The notes below the pieces were generated by a model, which was not told the origin of the DNA, made no database searches, and worked only from the letters and a program-made list of their open reading frames with translations. A stretch of 64,000 nt of DNA from Thermococcus cleftensis (GTDB taxonomy: Archaea; Methanobacteriota_B; Thermococci; Thermococcales; Thermococcaceae). The DNA lies in NCBI RefSeq assembly GCF_000265525.1, contig NC_018015.1, positions 842,322-906,321 on the forward strand, read 5' to 3'. Of the stretch, positions 18,791 to 26,971 are shown one piece after another. The position numbers were made by a program, and so were the translations under genes. Within the stretch, counting starts at the first letter, position 1. Each line of letters opens with the position of its first letter.

Positions 18791-18860
18791 GGACTCGGAC
18801 CGTGGGCGTCTCATCACTCACGCCGGAATCAGAGGAGGTGCTTTCTCCTCATCGTCCCTA
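18788..18860 (-). ncRNA. Candidate C/D box small RNA
   Basis: On the minus strand the whole gap between two convergent genes can be read as a C/D box guide RNA. Elements in order are: terminal stem TAGGGAC (18860-18854), C box ATGAGGA (18852-18846), 13-base guide, D' box CTGA (18832-18829), C' box GTGATGA (18817-18811), 12-base guide, D box CCGA (18798-18795), and closing stem GTCCCTA (18794-18788). The C and D boxes each deviate at the position that normally forms the U-U pair of the kink-turn (U to G and U to C). This would replace it with a G-C pair. Both stems overlap the stop codons of the flanking genes. A bidirectional terminator is the alternative reading. The methylation targets are not known to me. 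Confidence 0.5.
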
Positions 18861-20048
18861 CTTCATATCCTCCACGTAGAGGAAGAGCGCCTTGAGGTAC
18901 TCCGTGTCCTTCGAGGCCATGAGTATCGGGTGGTCCGGCGCCTGAGTCCTGTAGGGCTCGAGGAGCTTGAGGAACTTCCCGGCCTTGGCAGCGGCCGCAA
19001 TGACCATGTCCTTGAAGGCCTGCATGTCCACGTGCTGGGAGCAGGAGGCCGTAACGAGGATTCCACCCTCCTTCACCAGCTGTAAGCCGGCGTAGTTCAC
19101 GTTGAAGTAAGCGCGAAGACCACGCTTTAGGTCCTTCTCGTGCTGGACGAATGCGGGCGGGTCGAGGATAACGATGTCAAACTTCTCGCCCCTCTTTATC
19201 ATCTCCTCCATTACCGGGAAGGCCGAACCCACTATGTACTTCATCTTGTCCTCAACACCGTTGAGCTTGGCGTTCTCCTTCACCATGTTGATTGCCCAGG
19301 GGGATTTGTCTACAGCCACCACCTCGTCGGCTCCAGCGACGGCGGCATGTATCGCGAAGCCGCCGGTGTAGGTGAAGACATCGAGAACCCTCATTCCCGG
19401 CTTGACGTACTTCTCAAGGGCTATTCTGTTCTCCCTCTGGTCGAGGAAGAAGCCCGTCTTCTGTCCCCGCATATCCACGATGAACTTGGCCTTTCCTTCC
19501 TCGATTACCGTCCGGTACTTCTCCTTACCGAGGAGGACGCGCTCTATCTCTGGCAAACCTTCCCTCCTCCTCGAGCGCCCGGTGTTCTTCTCGAAGACTG
19601 TCTCTATCTCCGGCTCTGCCTCCATTATAGCCTCGGCCAAATCGAGCTTGAAGCGCTCCATTCCAACGCTCGAAATCTGAATCGAGGCAATCTCATTGAA
19701 GCGATCCACTATGAGACCCGGCAGGTAGTCGGCCTCGCCGTAGACCATGCGGTAGGCTTTGTCGTAGCCGAGAACCTTCTTGCGGTACTCGTTGGCCTTC
19801 CTAATCCTCTCGCGAAAGAGCTCCTTGTTTATCTCCGTCCCGCGGTCCTTGGTTACTAGGCGAACCATTATGTTGGAGTTGGGATTGACAAAGCCCTTTC
19901 CTAGAAACTTCCCACCCCTAGTGTAGACTTCGACTACATCTCCGGGCTCGAAGTTACCTTCCGTTCTCACGACGCCCTTTTTGAATACGATCATCGCACC
20001 CTTTCCTATGGCTCTCGCGGCCTGAGCATCTACTATCACCCTCGCCAT
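18858..20048 (-). CDS. PUA-domain class I rRNA methyltransferase (RlmI-like)
   Basis: SAM-dependent RNA (cytosine-5) methyltransferase family protein of 396 residues. It has an N-terminal PUA RNA-binding domain (about 1-75, beginning ARVIVDAQAARAIGKGAMIV), a central EEHEA-like domain and a C-terminal Rossmann domain with VLDVFTYTGGFAIHAAVAGA (about 218-237), VVAVDKSPWAI and the motif IVILDPPAF. The Cys in VTASCSQHVD is placed like the catalytic cysteine of this family. The ATG at 20048 is chosen because GGTGGTGA ends two bases before it; codons upstream lack such a signal. It is divergent from the gene at 20118 and convergent with the other methyltransferase. Confidence 0.9.
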   Translation of the reverse strand: MARVIVDAQAARAIGKGAMIVFKKGVVRTEGNFEPGDVVEVYTRGGKFLGKGFVNPNSNIMVRLVTKDRGTEINKELFRERIRKANEYRKKVLGYDKAYRMVYGEADYLPGLIVDRFNEIASIQISSVGMERFKLDLAEAIMEAEPEIETVFEKNTGRSRRREGLPEIERVLLGKEKYRTVIEEGKAKFIVDMRGQKTGFFLDQRENRIALEKYVKPGMRVLDVFTYTGGFAIHAAVAGADEVVAVDKSPWAINMVKENAKLNGVEDKMKYIVGSAFPVMEEMIKRGEKFDIVILDPPAFVQHEKDLKRGLRAYFNVNYAGLQLVKEGGILVTASCSQHVDMQAFKDMVIAAAAKAGKFLKLLEPYRTQAPDHPILMASKDTEYLKALFLYVEDMK

Positions 20049-20075
20049 TCTCACCACCGGTGGAAGTTCGGCGAT

Positions 20076-20104
20076 AGGTATATAACCCTTAGCGTCCTAT
20101 ATTA
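20076..20104. promoter_or_regulatory. Divergent TATA boxes
   Basis: GGTATATAAC at about 20076-20085 fits a start near 20107 for the plus-strand gene at 20118. AATATAGGA on the minus strand (about 20096-20104) fits a start near 20073 for the methyltransferase. The two promoters overlap in 30 bases. Confidence 0.45.
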
Positions 20105-20117
20105 TGCCGGTGATTCT

Positions 20118-20426
20118 ATGCACTTCGAGGTAGTGAAGGAGTTTCTTGAGGATATAGGGGCGGACTGGATAGAGATTGACGGCGAAATCCACCTGGAGCC
20201 GGAGGTCTTCTATGAGGTCTGGAAGTACGTCGGACAGCCGGAGCTTGAAACATACACCGTCGAGGACGAGGTCGTCGAGCCTGGTTCTTACGATCCGCCC
20301 GAGATGAAGTACACTGAAATGAAGACGATGAAGGTCAAGAAGGCGTACTTCACCACGCTTGACGGCAAGAGGATCGTCACCGACTACGCGGAGCTCCAGA
20401 AGATCATGAAGGAGAGGTTCGTCTGA
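20118..20426 (+). CDS. Conserved acidic protein of unknown function
   Basis: Acidic 102-residue protein, probably a small alpha/beta domain (predicted helix at the start, LEPEVFYEVWKYVG, then a strand-rich end KVKKAYFTTLDGKRIVTDYA). The start ATG 20118 has the ribosome binding site GGTGATT. It looks like a real gene by codon use and signals and resembles proteins conserved in Thermococcales, but I cannot name a function. It is convergent with the permease gene that ends at 20437. Confidence 0.7.
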   Translation: MHFEVVKEFLEDIGADWIEIDGEIHLEPEVFYEVWKYVGQPELETYTVEDEVVEPGSYDPPEMKYTEMKTMKVKKAYFTTLDGKRIVTDYAELQKIMKERFV

Positions 20427-20436
20427 TCTCCCCTTC

Positions 20437-21567
20437 TTATCCGATTATTATCTGAAGCATGAGAACCCCCATGCAGTTGGTTCTCTTCACGCCCAGGGCT
20501 GACGCCAGGAGGCCGACCATGGAAGCCCCCAGAAGCACCAAAAGGCCCAGCGGACCATCAAATACCAACGAGAGCACCAAAAGGAAAGCCAGAACCCCAA
20601 TGTTCAAACCCCTGTAGGGAATCCTCCCAATAACCCTCATCACCAGGCCAGCCAGGAACTCACCGTAGAGCAGAACGGCTATGGAGACGAAGAGGGCGGT
20701 AAGGAGGTAGAAGATTATGGCTTCTTGCGGTAAGGGGGACATCAGCGCCACAATGCCGTTTCTCCTCCTTCCCGTGGCAAGGAAGTTGGTGAAGGAGAAG
20801 AGAAAGTTGGCCGTGTTCACCGAGAAGACCACCGTCAGGAAGGAGCGCTCGTCCTTCGAAAGGAGAGAACCGATGAGGGCCGCCTGGGAGGCTGTGAAGG
20901 CAGGAACCAGCGAGGCTACCATGCCCAGCGCCGTTCCCAGGGCAGAAAACCCCAGGAAGTGGCCTTTATCCAGGTGAACCTCCCCGTCTCCGGCCTCTAT
21001 CTGGCGCGTCCTTCCCTCCAAAGCCGAAAGCAGGATAACGGGAACTCCAAACAGCCCCGTGAAGAGGTGGTAGAGGGGCTGAGAGAGACCGAGCCGGAAG
21101 GTCAGCATTCCAAGAATCCCGGAGAGAAAGAACACGAGAAGGGCGGAAAGCTTCTTCAGTCCGGGCTCCGTCATCACCAGAAAAACCACGAGCAGAAAAA
21201 CGAGGAAGCGGCCGGCGTCCGGGCGATACAGCGGCGCGAGATGGAGGTACAGGGGCATCGCGGGAATCGTCATCATAACTGCCAGAAAGCTCGCCCAGAG
21301 GGCTATCCTCACCACCTCCATCGCCCTCCCGCCGAGCACGAGCCTGTGGGCAGGCAACACAGCCAGCGAGGTCCCCTCATCAGGAACCCCAAGAAAGGCC
21401 GAGGGAACCACATCGAGGAAGGTGTGGGTCAGGCCCATGACGAAGAGGACGAGGTTGTCGCGGATCCCGGCGTTCGAAAGGAATGCCGCCAGGGTATTGA
21501 CGTGGATTCCGGGCGAAATCCCGCTGAGCGTTCCACCAGCCATACCAGTCAGCAGTTCCCGGAGCAC
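20437..21567 (-). CDS. TctA/DUF112-like multispanning membrane protein
   Basis: Membrane protein of 376 residues with about ten hydrophobic segments. Its N-terminal GMAGGTLSGISPGIHVNTLA and the later internal LGTALGMVASLVPAFTASQA are two similar Gly/Pro-rich hairpins. This inverted-repeat style fits the archaeal DUF112/TctA permease group (the large membrane subunit of tripartite tricarboxylate transporters). No TctB or TctC partners are adjacent. The GTG start at 21567 has GGGTGATGA just before it. It overlaps the upstream gene by 19 bases, so the two are translationally coupled. The substrate is unknown. Confidence 0.7.
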   Translation of the reverse strand: MLRELLTGMAGGTLSGISPGIHVNTLAAFLSNAGIRDNLVLFVMGLTHTFLDVVPSAFLGVPDEGTSLAVLPAHRLVLGGRAMEVVRIALWASFLAVMMTIPAMPLYLHLAPLYRPDAGRFLVFLLVVFLVMTEPGLKKLSALLVFFLSGILGMLTFRLGLSQPLYHLFTGLFGVPVILLSALEGRTRQIEAGDGEVHLDKGHFLGFSALGTALGMVASLVPAFTASQAALIGSLLSKDERSFLTVVFSVNTANFLFSFTNFLATGRRRNGIVALMSPLPQEAIIFYLLTALFVSIAVLLYGEFLAGLVMRVIGRIPYRGLNIGVLAFLLVLSLVFDGPLGLLVLLGASMVGLLASALGVKRTNCMGVLMLQIIIG

Positions 21568-22715
21568 ACGTCATCACCCGACTCGATCTCAAAGGCCGGC
21601 ATGCCGCGATATGTCGTGAAGAAGCCGTAGGCAGTGACTGTTTCGTTTTCTTGAAGGGTTATCCCCAGAGACTTCCTCAGCTTGAGAAGCACCCAGCAAT
21701 TGCCGTCCGTCACGTTGGCCAGGCCGAAGCCGTTTCTGTAAACCTTAACCCATGAGACGTTTCCACTTATTCTGGCGAAGCTTCCCTCGGAGAAGTTACA
21801 GATGGAGTTCGGAAGCAGTTCTCTCGGCCTTATCACCGTGCAGTTGAGGCAGAGCAGTGAGGAGGGCCTCCTCAAGGCCTCGACGCGGAGCGAATCTCCA
21901 ACCCTCGCGGAGAAACCGTAGAGTCTCAGGTCGGCGCAGTCGAGTTTGAGAGAGCGGCCGGTTCCGAGGACTGTACAATTCCCGACGACAATCTGACCAA
22001 CCCCAGCGCTGGAGACGGGCGCTCTGTCTGCCAGACCAAGAATCTCAACGTCCTCCCTGGAGTCCACGAGGAGGGTAAGCCTGGAGTAGAACCTCGCCAC
22101 TCCGAGAACCCGGACTCTCTGGCCCGGCTCAAGCTCCAGGCCGTAGGGAGGGTAAACGACTATCTCCTCACTCCCGTTCCAGAGGATCGTATTCCTCCCG
22201 GAGTAGAGAATCACTCCCTCCACCAGCCAGGGCACTCCGTCCAAGGGCTTCTTAGGCATTCCCAGACGGCGATGCCTCACGGGATAGAATCGGCCCCCAT
22301 AGAACAGCCCCTCCACCTCCACGAGCTCGCCCTTGGAAACGTTGAGGGTGAAGGCAAGCCTGATCCTCTCGGGCGTCAGGAGGTAGTAACCGCGGGAGGG
22401 CCAGTACGCGCCAGTTATAGATTCGAGGGGAAAGTCAGGCTCGGCCGGTTCAATCCGCTCCGGACGAATCCTCTCACCGCCGGTTGTGTTGAAGGGTACA
22501 CCAGTAATCCGATAGACTTTGCCCACTTCCAGGGAGGCGTAAACACCGATGGCCCTCTCACCGTTGGTGAGGAGAGAAAAGCCAGCCCCGGAGCGGACGC
22601 ACAGTCCAGTAAATGCGCGAGATTCAATCCGGTCGTTACCAATGAAGTCCAGTAACATAAAAACTAGGATCAATCCCAAAGATAGAACCATCACAAATTT
22701 TTTGCTTCGAACCAT
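21549..22715 (-). CDS. Membrane-anchored protein with repeated beta-barrel (OB-like) segments
   Basis: Protein of 388 residues with one N-terminal hydrophobic segment (about 8-25), so it is a signal-anchored extracytoplasmic protein. The rest contains at least four similar beta-rich segments with the OB-fold cadence. Examples are VYRITGVPFNTTG, LVEVEGLFYGGRFYPV, RVRVLGVARFYSRLTLLVD and SFARISGNVSWVKVYRNGFG. Several Cys (eight in the external part) could form disulfides. The ATG at 22715 lies about 27 bases from a TATA box, predicting a leaderless mRNA. It is coupled to the TctA-like gene. The domain reading is mine; no catalytic motif is visible and the function is unknown. Confidence 0.65.
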   Translation of the reverse strand: MVRSKKFVMVLSLGLILVFMLLDFIGNDRIESRAFTGLCVRSGAGFSLLTNGERAIGVYASLEVGKVYRITGVPFNTTGGERIRPERIEPAEPDFPLESITGAYWPSRGYYLLTPERIRLAFTLNVSKGELVEVEGLFYGGRFYPVRHRRLGMPKKPLDGVPWLVEGVILYSGRNTILWNGSEEIVVYPPYGLELEPGQRVRVLGVARFYSRLTLLVDSREDVEILGLADRAPVSSAGVGQIVVGNCTVLGTGRSLKLDCADLRLYGFSARVGDSLRVEALRRPSSLLCLNCTVIRPRELLPNSICNFSEGSFARISGNVSWVKVYRNGFGLANVTDGNCWVLLKLRKSLGITLQENETVTAYGFFTTYRGMPAFEIESGDDVCSGNC

Positions 22716-22718
22716 GTT

Positions 22719-22755
22719 AATAAGTAAGACCGGATCCTTAAAAACTTTACTTATT
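22719..22755 (-). promoter_or_regulatory. Promoter flanked by a 9-bp inverted repeat
   Basis: AATAAGTAA (22719-22727) and TTACTTATT (22747-22755) are perfect inverted copies. They enclose the TATA element (minus strand AGTTTTTAA, about 22738-22746) and reach the start site of the gene at 22715. This placement would let a dimeric protein block the promoter. Between 22756 and 22899 I see only the terminator of the next gene. Confidence 0.5.
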
Positions 22756-22882
22756 TGGAGAGTGACGTGCCCCCAGCACCATTAGAAAGAGAAGACTTCC
22801 ACCCCCAAACCGTTCCCTTCAGGGCCAACAGACCCCAAAGGTTATCCTTCTGAGAACACCTAAAACTTGCCTGCCAATGGCG

Positions 22883-22899
22883 AGGAGGTCAAAAAAGAA
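22883..22899 (-). terminator. Oligo-T terminator after the KaiC-like gene
   Basis: On the minus strand the stop of the KaiC-like gene is followed by GATTC and a run of six T residues, a normal thermococcal terminator. Confidence 0.5.
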
Positions 22900-23649
22900 T
22901 CAGTAAACTTCCCCGCTTGGATAGACCACCACGCCCTCCTCGTTTATCTCGAAGGGGTACTTCTTCATTGAGTGCTTCGTCTCCCTCATCTTCCTTATCA
23001 GGAGGTAGCGCTTCAGCTCGACTTCTTTCTCAATGAAGTCAAGGAGAATGACTCCCCTGGCGATGTATTCCTCTATGCCATACCTGCTTATCCTGCCCCT
23101 GCCGGGCTCCGGGGCCTCGGTGGTGAGTATCGAGGTGACGCCCATCTCGAGGAGGATAGTGTTGAGCTGAAGGAGAACCTCCCTTATCTCGTTCTCCTTC
23201 CTGAGCCTGAAGGCTATCGACGGTATCGAATCGATGACCAGCCTCTTCGCGTCTATGGCCTTGACAACACGGTAGATGTAGCGGAGGAAGTCCTCGGCGT
23301 TGAGGTTGCCCTCTAGGACGTACTGTTCCTCGGAGGGGAGACCGACCACGGCACTAACTCCATCGATGATGGCGAGCTTCCCCTCCTTCTCGTACTTTTC
23401 GAGATCCCAGCCGAAGGCGAGCATCTCCCTCCTGAGGTCCTGGGCCCTCTCTTCAAGGGTGACTATCACACCAGGTTCACCGTACAGCTCGGCACCTTTG
23501 TAGACGAACTGAACGCCAAAAGTAGTCTTTCCACTTCCCGTGGGGCCGGTAACAAGAACCGTTGTACCGCTGGGAAAGCCACCCTCGATTAAATCGTCAA
23601 AGCCAGGAATGCCACTTTTCACTCTCTTAACGGTGTATTTCGTGATCAT
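22900..23649 (-). CDS. Single-domain KaiC/RadA-like ATPase
   Basis: RecA-fold ATPase of the archaeal KaiC-like (RAD55-type) group, 249 residues with one domain only. Walker A is GPTGSGKTTFG (about residues 35-45) and the catalytic Glu pair lies in VTLEERA. Walker B is RLVIDSIPSIAF, and RYGIEEYIARGVILL is characteristic of KaiC-like proteins. The C-terminus has KYPFEINEEGVVVYP. The ATG at 23649 is chosen for the ribosome binding site GGGTGGT just upstream. Proteins of this group take part in signalling or regulation of motility and stress in archaea, but no partner is encoded next to it. It is divergent from the primase genes. It lacks the N-terminal domain of the recombinase RadA. Confidence 0.88.
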   Translation of the reverse strand: MITKYTVKRVKSGIPGFDDLIEGGFPSGTTVLVTGPTGSGKTTFGVQFVYKGAELYGEPGVIVTLEERAQDLRREMLAFGWDLEKYEKEGKLAIIDGVSAVVGLPSEEQYVLEGNLNAEDFLRYIYRVVKAIDAKRLVIDSIPSIAFRLRKENEIREVLLQLNTILLEMGVTSILTTEAPEPGRGRISRYGIEEYIARGVILLDFIEKEVELKRYLLIRKMRETKHSMKKYPFEINEEGVVVYPSGEVY

Positions 23650-23718
23650 ACGGACCACCCTTTGGAGTTCGTCACGAACCCGCTGTCTTTCCTGGTATAA
23701 CCTGTGGCGTCAATGAGA

Positions 23719-23850
23719 TATAAAACTTTTGGGAAATCTCGTGCTTTCGAACCGGAATTAAAATGTACCCGGGAGAGGGGCGCGAAAGTTCAAGGGACAA
23801 CCAGATCTTTGAAACATCAAGCAACACCAAACGGGGAAAATCGTTTTATG
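23719..23850. promoter_or_regulatory. Divergent promoters of the KaiC-like and primase genes
   Basis: On the minus strand, GTTTTATATCTC (about 23719-23730) is the TATA box for the KaiC-like gene. On the plus strand, GTTTTATG (23843-23850) is placed for priL, with the ribosome binding site GAGAGGTGA before ATG 23885. The 235-base gap has no other feature that I see. Confidence 0.45.
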
Positions 23851-23884
23851 CCCAAAGCCTTACCCATATCCGAGAGGTGAACCC

Positions 23885-25102
23885 ATGCTTGATCCTTTCG
23901 GGCCAGAGGCGAGGAGGCTCATCGAAGACGAGTTTGATGGAGTGGAGGAACTGCTGGCGGTTATCCCCTCCTATGTGTCCATTGAAGCCGTGCTAGAGAG
24001 AGTAATGTGGATAAAGTCCAGGGAGATACCCAGGGAAGTTCTGGAGCTTGAAGGGATAAGGGACCTCTTCACCTTCTACGCCCTCTTGGGTGCACTTGCC
24101 TTCTCCCCCTACGGCCTGGAGATGGAGCTGGTCAAGGAAGCGAGCATAAGGCTCTACATGGAGAGGATACGAAAGGCCGGGAGGTTGGAGGGCACGGCCC
24201 TCCCCCTCAGCACCGTCGAAAGAGATGAGATTCCGGGGAGGGACCGGACGATACTCGAGAAGACTCACCACACCGAGCTGGGCCCGGAGGAGAGAAAACG
24301 ACTGAAGCTGGAATACAAGATTCACCTATCGAAGTTCCTTGAACTGTGGGACGGCTCGCTGAGGGAGGTCTACATCAGGGGAGGCAACGCCTACCTTACC
24401 AGGGATCAGGCGATTGAGCTGTGGAGACGCTCCTTCGAGAGGAACTTTGAGAGAGCCGTGAACCTGCTCTACGAGATCAGGGACGAACTTCCGGATTATT
24501 ACCTGCGGATCTACGAGAGGCTCGGCGAGTTGGCCCGAGAGCACTTCAAGGAGAGGCTCGAGAAGATGGGCCGTGCCGAGGCCCAGCCCCTGCGCTTCGA
24601 CCTCTTCCCACCATGCGTTAAGATTGCGCTCGGAGGCGTGCCCGCGGGACTTAGAAACTACGCGATAACAGTCCTCCTGACCAGCTTCCTGAGCTACGCG
24701 CGCCTCTGCCCCAATCCGCCACGGAGGGACGTCAGGATAAGGGACTGCGTGAGCGACCTGAGCGTGCTGGAAAAGGAGATACTGCCAGTCATCATCGAGG
24801 CCGGCAACCGCTGCAAGCCGCCGCTCTTCGAGGACCAGCCTCACGAGATAAAGAACATCTGGTACCACCTGGGCTTCGGCTTGACCGACAGGCCGAGTCT
24901 CGAGGACAGCGGCAACTCCCCCTGGTACTTCCCCCCGAACTGCTCCAAGATAAAAGCCAACGCCCCGGAGCTGTGCCGGCCGGACAGGGACTGCAGGAAC
25001 GTGAAGAACCCCCTGACCTACTACCTGAGGAAGCTCTACCTCGAGAGCAGGAAGAAGGGCAAAGGTGAAAGTGGAGAGACGGACGGTGAGAAAAATGGCT
25101 GA
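23885..25102 (+). CDS. priL: DNA primase large subunit PriL
   Basis: Regulatory subunit of the archaeal-eukaryotic primase, which binds template and initiating nucleotides and supports PriS in primer synthesis at replication forks. It has 405 residues. The C-terminal iron-sulfur domain has four conserved Cys regions: FPPCVKIALGG, NRCKPPLFED, PPNCSKIKANAPELC. The fourth Cys (PELCRPDRDC) completes the [4Fe-4S] ligand set. The N-terminal two thirds is helical. It overlaps priS by 8 bases. The tail after residue 390 is hydrophilic and low in complexity. Confidence 0.96.
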   Translation: MLDPFGPEARRLIEDEFDGVEELLAVIPSYVSIEAVLERVMWIKSREIPREVLELEGIRDLFTFYALLGALAFSPYGLEMELVKEASIRLYMERIRKAGRLEGTALPLSTVERDEIPGRDRTILEKTHHTELGPEERKRLKLEYKIHLSKFLELWDGSLREVYIRGGNAYLTRDQAIELWRRSFERNFERAVNLLYEIRDELPDYYLRIYERLGELAREHFKERLEKMGRAEAQPLRFDLFPPCVKIALGGVPAGLRNYAITVLLTSFLSYARLCPNPPRRDVRIRDCVSDLSVLEKEILPVIIEAGNRCKPPLFEDQPHEIKNIWYHLGFGLTDRPSLEDSGNSPWYFPPNCSKIKANAPELCRPDRDCRNVKNPLTYYLRKLYLESRKKGKGESGETDGEKNG

Positions 25103-26126
25103 GCTCCTCAGAGAGGTCACCAGAGAGGAGAGAACACTCTATTACCGGAAGGAGTGGAGCGCGGAGAAACTGCCGGAGTTCATCGTGGAAAGCCTGGAAA
25201 AGAGAGAGTTTGGCTTCGACCACACGGGGGAGGGGCCGAGCGACAGGAAGAACGTCTTCCTCGACGTCCGCGACCTGGAGGACTACATCAGAACAACGGC
25301 GCCGTACGCAATCTATTCCTCCGTCGCCCTCTACAATGAGCCCGCGGAGATGGAGGGCTGGCTCGGAGCGGAGCTGGTCTTTGACATAGATGCCAAGGAC
25401 CTGCCCCTGCGGAGGTGCAACCACGAGCACGGGAAGGTCTGCCCGATATGCCTGGAGGACGCGAAGGAGCTCGCCAGGGACACGCTGATTGTTCTGAAGG
25501 AGGACTTCGGGTTCGAGAAGGTCCACGTGGTTTACTCGGGGAGGGGTTACCACATTCGCGTCCTCGATGAGTGGGCCATGAAGCTTGACGGAAGGGCAAG
25601 GGAGAAGGTTCTGGCCTACGTGAGCGCGGCGGAGGAGGTAAGCTTTGACGACATAGGGAGTAGAAGGATAATGCTCTCATCGGGCTACTACAGGGTGTTC
25701 CGGCTGAGGTTCGGCTATTTCCTTAAGAGAATGAACGAGAACCACCTCCTCAACCTCGGCCTGAGAAAGGGGCAAGTGGAGAGGCTGATCCAGGCCCGGG
25801 AGGATATATACGAGGGCTTCGTCAGGAAAGGATTGCTAACGGCGTTCCCCCCGGGAGTAGGTTACAAAACGCTGACCAGGCTCTTCGCGCTCTCCAGCAC
25901 CTTCTCCAAGGCCTACTTCGACGGGCGCGTTACGGTGGACGTTAAGAGAATCCTCCGCCTCCCATCAAGCCTCCACTCAAAGGTCGGACTGGTGGCGACC
26001 TACATAGGGGCCGACGAGAAGAAGCTGGAGCGCTTCAACCCCTTCAGAGACGCCGTCCCGGAGTTCAGGCGGAGTGAGGTCAAGGAAGCCTACGAGGAAT
26101 GGGTAGAGGAGCATGGTGAGCCGTGA
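25095..26126 (+). CDS. priS: DNA primase catalytic subunit PriS
   Basis: Catalytic subunit that synthesises primers, 343 residues. The metal-binding aspartates are Asp97 and Asp99 in VFDIDAKD, with a third in FDGRVTVDVKRIL. The zinc-binding segment RRCNHEHGKVCPICLEDAKE and the nucleotide-binding YSGRGYHIRVLD are in their usual places. The start ATG 25095 is chosen because it gives the N-terminus found in Pyrococcus PriS (LLREVTREER) and has GGTGAG upstream; a longer reading from 25065 would lie inside priL. Its end overlaps the next gene start by 3 bases, making a priL-priS-EamA transcription unit. Confidence 0.96.
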   Translation: MAELLREVTREERTLYYRKEWSAEKLPEFIVESLEKREFGFDHTGEGPSDRKNVFLDVRDLEDYIRTTAPYAIYSSVALYNEPAEMEGWLGAELVFDIDAKDLPLRRCNHEHGKVCPICLEDAKELARDTLIVLKEDFGFEKVHVVYSGRGYHIRVLDEWAMKLDGRAREKVLAYVSAAEEVSFDDIGSRRIMLSSGYYRVFRLRFGYFLKRMNENHLLNLGLRKGQVERLIQAREDIYEGFVRKGLLTAFPPGVGYKTLTRLFALSSTFSKAYFDGRVTVDVKRILRLPSSLHSKVGLVATYIGADEKKLERFNPFRDAVPEFRRSEVKEAYEEWVEEHGEP

Positions 26127-26971
26127 GGGGCAAGCTTAAAATCACCGCGGCGATGCTGATATGGGGAAGCGTCGGCATATTCGGCCGCTTTTCGGGGCTG
26201 TCGGGATTAGGTGTGGCTTTTGCTAGGGTCTCCCTCGGCGCGCTCCTTCTCCTTGCAGTGCTGGCAGGGAAGGGGACACCAGCTTCCATCGCGTACCTCC
26301 TGCGAACTCGCTGGAAGCCCCTCCTCGCACTCGGCTCTGCCCTTGCCCTCAACTGGACGTTCCTCTTCACTGCCTTTAACTACACGACGATAGCCAACGC
26401 GGTCCTCGTTTACTATGCTGCTCCAATCCTGGCAACGCTGATCTCCTGGCGCTTCCTCTGAGAGAAGATGAGCGCGAAAAGGTGGGGGCTCATCGGGCTG
26501 GCCTTCCTAGGGTTGGGACTCATAATGAGCGGCCAGAGAATCGACCTTGGTGACAGGGATTTCGTCGGGATTTTACTCGCCCTGACGGCGGCGTTCTTCT
26601 ACGCCCTGATACCGAATCTGGGAAGGTTCCTCAGAGAAATCGATGGGAAAACCCTGACATTCCTTCAGCTTGCCGTGGCATCTCTCGTCCTAGCCCCCAT
26701 CGTGGCCATCTCGGACGTTGGAGAACCTGTCTGGTGGGCGGTTCTGGTTCTCGTGGCCGTTCACACAGTTTTTGCCCTCTACCTCTACATGGACGGGCTA
26801 AAGGAGGTGGAGGTTAGCGAGGCGGCCTTGCTGAGCTACCTCGACCCGCTAAGCGCGGTTGTTTACGCCCTTCTTATCTTTGGGGAAGTTCCAGGGATAA
26901 AAACGATTGCCGGAGGGACGCTCATACTTCTCGCATCGGCGCTGGACTTGATTTGGGCGAGGGGGTCGTAG
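26123..26971 (+). pseudogene. EamA/DMT family transporter interrupted by an in-frame TGA
   Basis: Drug/metabolite transporter family protein with ten predicted helices in two EamA halves. Reading from GTG 26123, the first half (113 residues, to LATLISWRFL) ends at TGA 26459-26461. The same reading frame continues without shift from the next codon as EKMSAKRWGLIGLAFLG to the stop at 26969-26971. Intact relatives have a Gly before the EK dipeptide, so a single GGA to TGA change explains it. Thermococcales are not known to insert selenocysteine, so it is read as a nonsense-mutated gene or a sequencing error. An ATG at 26468 could start a separate second half. An intact paralogue lies at 31223-32080. 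Confidence 0.85.

Noticed and set aside
26459-26461. TGA read as selenocysteine in the EamA gene
   Set aside because: Thermococcales lack known selenocysteine machinery, EamA proteins are not selenoproteins, and a Gly codon differing by one base fits the position.
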